Positions 57,453 to 64,000 of a stretch of DNA of 64,000 nt are shown one piece after another. Positions within the stretch are counted from its first letter, which is position 1. Each line of letters starts with the position of its first letter. The notes below the pieces were generated by a model, which saw only the letters and a program-made list of their open reading frames with translations, was not told where the DNA came from and did no database searches. The translations under genes were made by a program, and so were the position numbers. The DNA comes from Flintibacter faecis (GTDB taxonomy: Bacteria; Bacillota; Clostridia; Oscillospirales; Oscillospiraceae): the NCBI RefSeq assembly GCF_014287875.1, contig NZ_JACOPN010000002.1, positions 349,150 through 413,149 of the forward strand, written 5' to 3'.

Positions 57453-57490
57453 GCCGAAAGCCTTTGTTTTCAAGGGTTTTCGGCTTTTCT
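57453..57490 (+). terminator. Terminator behind the tRNA fragment
   Basis: GCCGAAA pairs with TTTTCGGC and an inner CCTTTG with CAAGGG around TTTT, followed by TTTTCTTAT. This is probably the original terminator of the host tRNA-Arg gene. Confidence 0.8.
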
Positions 57491-57604
57491 TATATAAAAA
57501 GCTACGAAAAAGCTCTTTCACTGTATGAGATAAAATTCTACTCCAAAATTTGATTTTTGACAACCCCTCCAGAATCGAACGGTTGTTATAAGACAAAATC
57601 GCCA

Positions 57605-57695
57605 GCTAATTTTTAGCAGAAAACGGGCTGTTCTTGCTAATGAAAATGCCCTTCCTGCTAATCAGCCCCAAAATCGTGCCAAAAATCCAGCTAAT
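57605..57695 (+). repeat. Four GCTAAT repeats in helical phase
   Basis: GCTAAT occurs at 57605, 57636, 57657 and 57690. The spacings of 31, 21 and 33 bases are close to three, two and three turns of the helix. They lie just upstream of the element 2 promoter, as operator or iteron sites would. Confidence 0.45.
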
Positions 57696-57712
57696 CAAAA
57701 AAGGCGGATGTT

Positions 57713-57741
57713 TTGAATACCATGCAGTTATAGCAGATAAA
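57713..57741 (+). promoter_or_regulatory. Promoter of element 2
   Basis: -35 TTGAAT (57713-57718), a 17-base spacer and -10 GATAAA (57736-57741), facing the Cys-rich gene. The last GCTAAT repeat lies 18 bases upstream of the -35 box. Confidence 0.45.
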
Positions 57742-57762
57742 ATTAAATATCGTTATGTACAT

Positions 57763-57810
57763 AGAGCGTCTATTTGCCCCGCATTGGGGATGGATAGGCG
57801 CTCTTTTTTT
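57763..57810 (+). terminator. Attenuator-like hairpin in the element 2 leader
   Basis: GAGCGTCTAT and ATAGGCGCTC pair (with a small mismatch), enclosing a CCCC/GGGG inner stem, and are followed by TTTTTTT. It stands between the promoter and the first gene (57856), the same arrangement as ahead of parA in element 1. A further small stem TGCCC/GGGCA is found at 57812-57830. Confidence 0.65.
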
Positions 57811-57855
57811 ATGCCCAAACCCATGGGCAAATACAAGAGATTGGAGGTGTTTTAT

Positions 57856-58080
57856 TTGAGCAAGCCTGTTTATACCGCAGACAAGCCGAGCGACTGTCAT
57901 TACTGCTACTTCTGGACGAATGGCAGAAAGGGCTGCCGTCTGGGTAGAAATAATTGCTACTACTTAATCTCTTTGCCGCCGAAACCCAAGTCGGAATGTG
58001 ATGGCTGTCCCTATGGGCGAGATCACCCGTGCATTGGTTGGTGTACGAAGAAGGTTATGCGTGAAGTGGGGCTTCGTTGA
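57856..58080 (+). CDS. Cys-rich small protein
   Basis: A 74-residue protein starting with TTG at 57856, 8 bases after TTGGAGGTG. Nine cysteines in paired arrangement (CHYCYFW, GCRLG, NCYYL, CDGCPYG, CIGWC) suggest two zinc sites. First gene of element 2; the type occurs at the head of similar elements. The longer open frame upstream runs through the promoter and hairpin and is not credible. Confidence 0.65.
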   Translation: MSKPVYTADKPSDCHYCYFWTNGRKGCRLGRNNCYYLISLPPKPKSECDGCPYGRDHPCIGWCTKKVMREVGLR

Positions 58081-58081
58081 T

Positions 58082-58216
58082 ATGGATGTGTATGAACAGG
58101 AATACCGCTTCTACTATTTTGCCCGATGTCCTTACGAAAAGACGGATACGACTTTCCGCAGCATTCCGCTGACAACAGAAAGTTTTCCGCAGAAAGAAGG
58201 TGGTGAAGCCGTGTGA
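58082..58216 (+). CDS. Hypothetical 44-aa protein
   Basis: A short frame from ATG at 58082, one base after the stop of the Cys-rich gene and overlapping the start of the next one. It reads MDVYEQEYRFYYFARCPYEK and ends TESFPQKEGGEAV. The tight spacing on both sides is the main support. No family recognised. Confidence 0.45.
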   Translation: MDVYEQEYRFYYFARCPYEKTDTTFRSIPLTTESFPQKEGGEAV

Positions 58217-59142
58217 GTTTTGATTATTTTTACGGTCAGCAATCCGATCTATTCACATTCTATCGAGTTCCGAAGGTGTTGTTCACGAACGAGAGGTTCT
58301 GGAATATTTCTGCCGATGCCAAGATGCTGTATGGCATTTTGCTTGACCGCATGAGCCTGTCTGCCAAGAATGGTTGGATAGATAAAAACGGTAGAGTGTA
58401 TATCATTTTTACAATCGACGAAGCGAAGATGGCTCTGAACTGTGCTGAACAAAAGGCTATCAAGCTGCTCAGTGAACTTGAGAAGAAAGCAGGATTGATT
58501 GAACGTAAGCGCCAGGGTTTGGGAAAGCCCAACCTGATCTATGTGAAGAACTTTATCTCTGCTGTGGATTCACAACTCTTGAATTGTGAAAATCACAATT
58601 CTGGAACAATGGAAATCACAACTCAAGAACTTCCGAAATCACAATGTAATAATACTGATATTAAAAATACTGAATTTAGTGATACTGATTCTATCTTTCC
58701 TTCCGGAAATGGTGGAATGATGGACGAGAATGACCGGTATCAAGAATACTTTGATTATTTCTCGGATCAGCTCAGTATGGATTTGTTGAAGAAGGATTAC
58801 CCTTACGATTCCGAAATGCTGGATAACATTCTGGAGTTGATCGTTGAAACAGTTTGCACGAAGCGACCGTTGATTCGCATTGGTGCAGAGGAGCGTCCGG
58901 CAGAAATTGTCCGCAGTCGGTTTATGAAACTGAATGCCGAACACATTCGATATGTTATGGACTGCTTCAAGGAGAACACCACAAAGATTAGAAATATCCG
59001 TCAGTATATGCTGACTACGATATACAATGCGCCGACGACAATAGACACCTACTACGATGCTCTTGTTCGGCACGATATGTCACACGGATATTTGGAAGGA
59101 GGATTTAAGAAATTGAAAATGAAGCGAGAGGAAGGAGAGTGA
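58213..59142 (+). CDS. RepA_N/DUF6017 replication-initiator-like protein (element 2)
   Basis: A 309-residue protein starting with GTG at 58213, overlapping the previous stop. Residues about 15-115 are a RepA_N-type winged helix (FTFYRVPKVLFTNERFWNISADAKMLYGILLDRMSLS with DEAKMALNCAEQKAIKLLSELEKKAGLI), then a variable linker, and DUF6017 at about 190-300 (CTKRPLIRIGAEERPAEIVRSRFMKLNAEHIRYVMDCFK). Probably starts replication of the excised element. Confidence 0.85.
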   Translation: MSFDYFYGQQSDLFTFYRVPKVLFTNERFWNISADAKMLYGILLDRMSLSAKNGWIDKNGRVYIIFTIDEAKMALNCAEQKAIKLLSELEKKAGLIERKRQGLGKPNLIYVKNFISAVDSQLLNCENHNSGTMEITTQELPKSQCNNTDIKNTEFSDTDSIFPSGNGGMMDENDRYQEYFDYFSDQLSMDLLKKDYPYDSEMLDNILELIVETVCTKRPLIRIGAEERPAEIVRSRFMKLNAEHIRYVMDCFKENTTKIRNIRQYMLTTIYNAPTTIDTYYDALVRHDMSHGYLEGGFKKLKMKREEGE

Positions 59143-59148
59143 CGATAA

Positions 59149-59976
59149 ATGTCGAAAAAAGCAACCATCATTGCGGTGGTCAATCAGAAAGGAGGCACTG
59201 GAAAGACCACCACCACCGAGAATCTGGGCGTTGGCTTGGCTCTTGAAGGAAAAAAGGTGCTTCTGGTAGACACCGATCCCCAGGCTTCCCTGACGGTCAG
59301 TTTGGGCAATCCCTGCCCGGATGATCTGTCTCCGACACTTTCCGATCTGATGGGAAAGATTATGATGGAAAACCCTATTACTCCCGATGAAGGGATTCTT
59401 CATCATCCGGAGGGCGTTGATTTGGTGCCGTCCAACATCGAACTCTCAGGTATGGAGGTAGCACTGGTCAATGCCATGAGCCGGGAAACCATTCTCCGGC
59501 AATACCTGGATACAGTCAAACAGAATTATGATTACATTCTTCTTGACTGTATGCCGTCTTTGGGTATGCTGACCGTCAATGCGTTGGCAGCTGCCGACAA
59601 TGTGCTGATACCGGTTCAGGCAGCATACCTTCCTGCAAAGGGTCTGGAACAGCTGCTTGGAACCATCAACAAGGTCAAGAGGCAAATCAACCCGAAACTG
59701 AGGATTGAAGGGATTCTTCTGACGATGGTGGACAGCCGCACCAACTACTCCAAAGACATCAGCAATCTGATTCGGGAGAGCTACGGCGGAAAGCTGAAGG
59801 TTTACAAGACCGACATTCCCCGCTCTGTCCGTGCAGAGGAAATCAGCGCAGAGGGAACCAGTATCTTCAAGCATGATCCCAAAGGCAAAGTTGCCGAAGC
59901 CTATAAAATTCTGACGAAGGAGGTGTTAAACAATGCAGAAAAAAGGCGCAAACATCAGCTTGAAGGGGTACGATGA
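59149..59976 (+). CDS. parA: ParA-type partition ATPase (element 2)
   Basis: A 275-residue ATPase with QKGGTGKTTTTENL (Walker A), DTDPQASL and LLDCMPSLGMLTVNAL. Similar over its length to the protein at 56222. Starts 6 bases after the replication gene and overlaps parB by 44 bases. Confidence 0.9.
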   Translation: MSKKATIIAVVNQKGGTGKTTTTENLGVGLALEGKKVLLVDTDPQASLTVSLGNPCPDDLSPTLSDLMGKIMMENPITPDEGILHHPEGVDLVPSNIELSGMEVALVNAMSRETILRQYLDTVKQNYDYILLDCMPSLGMLTVNALAAADNVLIPVQAAYLPAKGLEQLLGTINKVKRQINPKLRIEGILLTMVDSRTNYSKDISNLIRESYGGKLKVYKTDIPRSVRAEEISAEGTSIFKHDPKGKVAEAYKILTKEVLNNAEKRRKHQLEGVR

Positions 59977-60859
59977 TATTTTCTCCACCGATCAATCCAG
60001 AGCTGAAGCCCAGCAGGAGCGTGTGCAGGAAATTCCGCTTTCTGAGCTACACCCCTTTGAGGGACACCCCTTCCGTGTGGTTGATGATGAAGAAATGATG
60101 AAAACGGCAGAGAGCGTCCGAGATTTCGGAGTTCTCACTCCTGCGATTGTCCGTCCTGACCCCGACGGTGGTTATGAAATCGTTTCTGGTCACAGGCGGC
60201 ACCGGGCATCGGAGCTTGCGGGTAAGGAAACCATGCCTGCGATTGTTCGTGACCTGGACGATGATGCAGCCATTATTTTGATGGTTGATGCGAATTTGCA
60301 GAGGGAGAGTATCCTGCCGAGTGAAAGAGCATTTGCTTATAAGATGAAGCTGGATGCGATTAAACATCAAGGTCAACGCACCGATTTAACTTCATCCCAA
60401 GTTGGGATGAAGTTGCAGGCAATGGATATAGTCGGTCAGGAGGCAGGAGAAAGCAGAAATCAGGTACACCGTTATATCCGTCTGACCGAACTGATTCCGG
60501 AACTGCTGGATATGGTAGATACGGGTCAGATCAAATTCAATCCTGCGGTGGAGCTTTCCTATCTGGCAAGTGAAGAACAGAAGGATTTTCTTTCTGCAAT
60601 GGATTATGCTCAAGCAGCTCCTTCCCTTTCGCAAGCACAGCGAATTAAAAAGCTCGCACAGGAGGGCGAGTGTACGCTGGATGCGATGTGCGAGATTATG
60701 AATGAAATCAAGAAGGGAGAGCTGGACAGAGTAACCTTCAAAACGGATTCGTTGCGAAAATACTTCCCGAAGTCCTATACCAACAAGCAGATGGAGGATA
60801 AAATCATTCAGCTTTTGGAGCAATGGCAGAAAAAAAGAGAAAAATCAATGGAAAGGTAA
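59933..60859 (+). CDS. parB: ParB/Spo0J-type partition protein (element 2)
   Basis: A 308-residue partition protein: IPLSELHPFEGHPFRV, GHRRHRASELAG, the FQRESILPSERAFAYKMKL-type helix and the C-terminal IIQLLEQWQKKREKSMER. Closely parallels the element 1 protein. Its ATG lies inside the end of parA behind GGAGGTGTTAAACA. Confidence 0.9.
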   Translation: MQKKGANISLKGYDDIFSTDQSRAEAQQERVQEIPLSELHPFEGHPFRVVDDEEMMKTAESVRDFGVLTPAIVRPDPDGGYEIVSGHRRHRASELAGKETMPAIVRDLDDDAAIILMVDANLQRESILPSERAFAYKMKLDAIKHQGQRTDLTSSQVGMKLQAMDIVGQEAGESRNQVHRYIRLTELIPELLDMVDTGQIKFNPAVELSYLASEEQKDFLSAMDYAQAAPSLSQAQRIKKLAQEGECTLDAMCEIMNEIKKGELDRVTFKTDSLRKYFPKSYTNKQMEDKIIQLLEQWQKKREKSMER

Positions 60860-60867
60860 GGTAAAAA

Positions 60868-61395
60868 ATGTTTACACCCAAAAACATTCAGGGCGCTTTG
60901 GAAGAACTCTACGACCTTTGCGATCCTGATTATATGGTAGATATGCTCGTAAACTACAGTGAGGAGTTCGATGATATTTCTCCTGCGCTTCTGGCAAAGT
61001 CGTTTCAGAAAAATGCCGAGATGATTAGCGAGTATCGAGTATTGTCCTCTGCTGGTGAGGGTATCGACTATCAGGGAAAGGTACTTCTGAACAGCAGAGC
61101 CGTGCGGCTTCTGTCCTATGTAGAAGATATGAGCGGCGATGAAAAAGTTCGCACGATTCAGAGCAAGGAGCTGTGGTTAGCAGAAGATATGACATTCTAT
61201 GTGGTGTCCTGTATGTCTACGATCACGATGGACAAGGAAGAAGCCATTTGTCTTAACGAACACCGCAGCGTGGTTACTACGGTGGAATGCGAGGACGATA
61301 TTTTCTTCGACATGGGTTCCCTGATTTGCGAACTGGACGATATTTGCTTGTTCGAGCTTTTAGCCGATGTGGATGCGACTATTTATGAACTGTAA
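60868..61395 (+). CDS. Hypothetical acidic protein
   Basis: A 175-residue strongly acidic protein (MFTPKNIQGALEELYDLCDPDYMVDMLV; DDIFFDMGSLICELDDICLFELLADVDATIYEL at the end). No family recognised; no counterpart in element 1. The charge would fit a DNA mimic or immunity-like binder, which is only a suggestion. ATG after AAGGTAAGGTAAAAA. Confidence 0.65.
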   Translation: MFTPKNIQGALEELYDLCDPDYMVDMLVNYSEEFDDISPALLAKSFQKNAEMISEYRVLSSAGEGIDYQGKVLLNSRAVRLLSYVEDMSGDEKVRTIQSKELWLAEDMTFYVVSCMSTITMDKEEAICLNEHRSVVTTVECEDDIFFDMGSLICELDDICLFELLADVDATIYEL

Positions 61396-61449
61396 CAGGT
61401 TCATGGATGGTCGCTTTTCTTATTTCCAAAGAAACGGAGGTATCGAAAC

Positions 61450-62091
61450 TTGAAAGAATACGATGTGAAGATCACCGAAACCTTGGAGAAAACGGTTACG
61501 GTGCAAGCAGAATCTCACGATGCGGCAGAGGAACAGGTTAGAGCCGCTTATTACAATTCGGAGTACATTCTGGACTCCGAAAACTTTACCGGTGTTGCGT
61601 TCGGCACGACCGAGGAACGGGAGGTTCAGAAAGAACAGGCAGATACCATGAATGTGTTGCTGGTAAAGCCGTTCATGTATCCGCAGGCTGTGCAGATCGG
61701 CTGTGAGCTGGAGGATTTGCAGAAAGCCGTAGGTGGCGATATTGAGGCAACTTATCCGTTCAATGAGCCGGTTGCACTGGTGATGCACGACGAAGGTAAA
61801 CTCGTAGGCAAAGAACTGAACCGTGCGCTGCGTGATGATGACGGCGATATTTATGACATTATCGCCGGTGATTTTCTGGTTGTGGGATTGGGCGAGGATG
61901 ATTTTTGTTCTCTGTCCCCGGAACTGATGAAGCAGTTTGAGGAACACTTTCATCAGCCTGAGACTTTTGTACGCATGGGGCGCAGCATTATGGCGCTTCC
62001 CCTGCCGGATGACATGGTGAAGAAAGAAGATGCACCTGTCAAAGCTGATTCGGTTCCCCACAAAAGTAACCCTGACCGAGATGTTCTGTAA
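61450..62091 (+). CDS. DpnD/PcfM plus DUF3846 protein
   Basis: A 213-residue protein starting with TTG at 61450, 8 bases after GGAGGT. Residues about 1-58 match the DpnD/PcfM type (EYDVKITETLEKTVTVQAESHDAAEEQV); residues about 68-165 the DUF3846 domain (MNVLLVKPFMYPQAVQIGCELEDLQKAVGGDIEATYPF, later IIAGDFLVVG). Both are common in conjugative elements; function unknown. Confidence 0.8.
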   Translation: MKEYDVKITETLEKTVTVQAESHDAAEEQVRAAYYNSEYILDSENFTGVAFGTTEEREVQKEQADTMNVLLVKPFMYPQAVQIGCELEDLQKAVGGDIEATYPFNEPVALVMHDEGKLVGKELNRALRDDDGDIYDIIAGDFLVVGLGEDDFCSLSPELMKQFEEHFHQPETFVRMGRSIMALPLPDDMVKKEDAPVKADSVPHKSNPDRDVL

Positions 62092-62101
62092 GGAGGTTCT
62101 T

Positions 62102-62413
62102 ATGCAAAGAAATTCGACGATTGGAGAGCTGATGGAGCGAAAGCGGATTCAGGATGGTGCCAAGGAGTACCAGGGACATACCTATATGGACTTGGCACGA
62201 TTTGATGACGCCACCAAGCACATGATTATTTTCGATGTGCTGACCGATGAATCGCCTGTCGGTTGGAAAGGCGAAAGAAATCGCCTGTATTTGAGCGATG
62301 TGGGTTATCAGAAGGCTCTGGATAACCAGAAAGCTGGCAATATCAAGATTATCAGCCATGCCGCAGTTGCCAAGGGCAATCTGTATTACGACCACAGAGA
62401 TATGGCACGATAA
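62102..62413 (+). CDS. DUF5720-type small protein (element 2)
   Basis: A 103-residue protein, same length as that at 52750, with STIGELMERKRIQDGAKEYQGHTYMDLARFDDATKHMIIFDVL and LYLSDVGYQKALDNQ. ATG at 62102 follows AAGGAGGTTCTT. Next to pcfB in both elements. Function unknown. Confidence 0.8.
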   Translation: MQRNSTIGELMERKRIQDGAKEYQGHTYMDLARFDDATKHMIIFDVLTDESPVGWKGERNRLYLSDVGYQKALDNQKAGNIKIISHAAVAKGNLYYDHRDMAR

Positions 62414-62449
62414 TCTGTTCACTCTACTGCTTGCAGGAGGTGATGAATC

Positions 62450-62932
62450 ATGCAGGAAGAAGTTGAAAACAGAACAGTAAACCTGGCGATCAGCACAACC
62501 AAGCTGACGGGGCGCACTATCATTGCCGGTATCCGCAAGTATTTGCAGCACCGGGAAAAAGTGAAGATGAAAAAGGCACGAGACCCTGCCGTTCATGGAA
62601 AGCAATCCGTGAAACAGCTTTTGGGACAGAATCAGGGTGCTACGAATGTTGAGATCGACAAAGAGAGTATCCGTGATTTTGAAAAGCTCGCCAAGAAGTA
62701 TGGCGTGGACTTTGCCGTAAGAAAAGATAAGTCCGTTGATCCTCCCCGGTTTCTTGTTTTTGTCCGTTCTAAAGATGCAGATGCTTTGGATGCAATCTGC
62801 AAGGAACATCAGGCAAGGGCATTAACCAAGAATGAAAAGCCGAGCGTTCTGGCGCAGCTGAAGAAGTTCAAGGAAATTGTCGCAGCGATTCCGAAGAAGG
62901 TTCGAGAGAAGAAACAGGAGCGTGATCTGTGA
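62450..62932 (+). CDS. pcfB: PcfB family (DUF3801) protein (element 2)
   Basis: A 160-residue protein: MQEEVENRTVNLAISTTKLTGR, GKQSVKQLLGQNQGATNVEI and FAVRKDKSVDPPRFLVFVRSKDADAL. ATG at 62450 follows GCAGGAGGTGATGAATC. Its TGA overlaps the virD4 ATG by one base. Confidence 0.85.
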   Translation: MQEEVENRTVNLAISTTKLTGRTIIAGIRKYLQHREKVKMKKARDPAVHGKQSVKQLLGQNQGATNVEIDKESIRDFEKLAKKYGVDFAVRKDKSVDPPRFLVFVRSKDADALDAICKEHQARALTKNEKPSVLAQLKKFKEIVAAIPKKVREKKQERDL

Positions 62933-63885
62933 TGGATAAGAGAAAAATGAAAAAGCTCCTGATTCTGAATTTACCGTATTTTCTGGTAGGGTTGTTCGCT
63001 ACGAATTTAGGAGAAGCATGGAGATTGGCTGAGGGGGCAGATTCATCTGCGAAAATCCTCAGCTTTTTTCATGCCCTTCCGATAGCCCTGAACAATCCGT
63101 TTCCCAGCTTTCACCCGTTGGATTTGCTGATTGGTATTCTCTGCGGCGCAGGACTTCGGCTGGCTGTCTATCTAAAAGGCAAAAACGCAAAGAAGTACCG
63201 ACACAATGTTGAGTACGGTTCTGCTCGTTGGGGAACGGCAAAAGATATTGAGCCGTTTATTGCACCAAAGTTCGAGGACAATGTGATCCTGACGAAAACG
63301 GAGCGGCTGATGATGAGCAATCGCCCGAAGAATCCTGCCAATGCCCGAAATAAGAATGTTCTGATTATCGGCGGTTCGGGTTCCGGTAAAACTCGCTTTT
63401 GGTTGAAGCCAAACCTTCTCCAGATGCACAGTTCCTATGTGGTCACTGACCCGAAAGGCAGCATCGTGATTGAGTGCGGCAACGCCCTTTTGAAGCATGG
63501 CTACACCATCAAGATTTTCAACACCATCAACTTTCAGAAGTCGATGCACTATAAGCCATTTGCCTATATCCATTCAGAAAAAGACATTCTGAAACTGGTG
63601 ACAACGCTGATTGCCAACACAAAGGGTGATGGAAAAGCCGGTGATGAGTTCTGGACGAAGGCGGAAACGCTGCTCTACTGTGCCTTGATCGGATATATCC
63701 ACTATGAAGCTCCGGTTGAGGAACAGAATTTCTCCACCCTGATTGAGTTCCTGAACGCAATGGAGGTGCGGGAAGATGATGAGGAGTTCCAGAACCCGGT
63801 GGATCTGATGTTTGAAGCCCTGGAAAAGAAAAAGCCGAATCACTTTGCAGTCCGTCAGTATAAAAAATACAAGCTGGCTGCCGGT
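62932..63885 (+). pseudogene. virD4: virD4 (element 2), cut by an insertion
   Basis: The first 318 residues of a VirD4-type coupling protein (two membrane segments, Walker A IIGGSGSGKT near 141-150, DPKGSIVIECG). The match to the element 1 protein continues through YKKYKLAAG and stops there; the expected next residues KTAKSILIS are replaced by unrelated sequence. The frame stays open to the window end and runs on into the recombinase start. Without the Walker B half the product cannot be a working coupling protein unless the insertion excises. Confidence 0.8.
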
Positions 63886-64000
63886 GTTGTATGCTCTAAA
63901 AGACTTCTTAATCAAGCGGTTGGGAAGTCTCTTAGAACACACAACCTAAAACCGAAGAAAGGAGCGCAAGTTATGAGAAAAAACGAGAAAATCACTGCTC
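63886..64000 (+). mobile_element. Left end of an element inserted in virD4
   Basis: Everything after GCCGGT (63880-63885) departs from virD4. An imperfect hairpin AGACTTC / GAAGTCT lies at about 63900-63932. The recombinase gene beginning 87 bases in is the layout of Tn4451/Tn5397-like elements moved by large serine recombinases. The far end is outside the window. Confidence 0.6.
63973..64000 (+). CDS. Start of a probable large serine recombinase
   Basis: ATG at 63973 follows GAAAGGAGCGCAAGTT and encodes MRKNEKITA before the window ends. This N-terminus is the usual lead-in to the TALYERLSRDD segment of large serine recombinases in Clostridia. Only nine codons are visible, so the call leans on family memory and context. 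Confidence 0.45.

Noticed and set aside
57634..57855. Long N-terminal extension of the Cys-rich gene
   Set aside because: It would run through the promoter and terminator-like hairpin; the TTG at 57856 has a strong ribosome site and matches the expected protein start.
63886..63972. Group II intron 5' end
   Set aside because: The junction does not show the usual GTGYG start, and a ribosome site plus recombinase-like N-terminus follows too soon for an intron ribozyme core.
1..64000. CRISPR array, rRNA genes, antibiotic resistance genes
   Set aside because: None was seen on either strand.

Overview
The window is mobile DNA from a Clostridia-type Firmicute, most likely a gut Oscillospiraceae or Lachnospiraceae relative. 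That reading rests on the gene families (Tn1549-like conjugation genes, PrgI, Maff2, TnpV, TTRAP, CD1108- and CD1845-type proteins), strong AGGAGG ribosome sites and intrinsic terminators with T-runs. No chromosomal housekeeping gene is intact; the only host trace is the 3' part of a tRNA-Arg(CCU) at 57399-57443.

Bases 1-20574 (minus strand) carry about 20 kb of tightly packed leftward genes that look like a polyimmunity locus: many unrelated, mostly acidic proteins of the kinds that neutralise or sense toxins of rival bacteria (Imm17, DUF4261, CbrC, DUF4253, DUF4259, SMI1/KNR4, suppressor-of-fused, DUF2185, DUF2262, DUF4241, DUF5713, DUF6881, ankyrin). The centre is a single 2230-residue protein that fuses at least six immunity-type domains with two TPR-like stretches. 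A WYL regulator and a 46-aa membrane protein close the run. A promoter, a small leader ORF and a hairpin precede it.

Bases 20616-57043 hold the backbone of conjugative element 1, almost all on the minus strand: parA-parB, a replication-initiator-like protein, PcfB, VirD4, Maff2, a VirB6/TrbL-like protein, an MT-A70 methyltransferase, PrgI, VirB4, a CHAP hydrolase, DUF4315/DUF4366, topoisomerase III, a CHC2-primase/ArdC fusion, TTRAP, a 2927-aa methylase-helicase with TnpV encoded in another frame inside it, MobC and a relaxase. An AbiEi/AbiEii cassette with its own palindromic promoter is wedged between the mobC side and the relaxase. A divergent SLOG/HTH pair separates the backbone from the cargo.

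Bases 57044-57855 are a junction: a promoter and hairpin facing parA, integrase-arm-like direct repeats, the tRNA-Arg fragment with a following terminator (probable right attachment site of element 1), four helically phased GCTAAT repeats, and the promoter plus hairpin of the next element. From 57856 to the end runs element 2 on the plus strand, head to head with element 1 and partly the same in gene content (replication initiator, parA, parB, DUF3846, DUF5720, PcfB, VirD4). Its virD4 is broken at about 63886 by another insertion, whose probable serine recombinase gene starts at 63973. No integrase of element 1 lies in the window; it is expected to the left, next to the intact tRNA-Arg.
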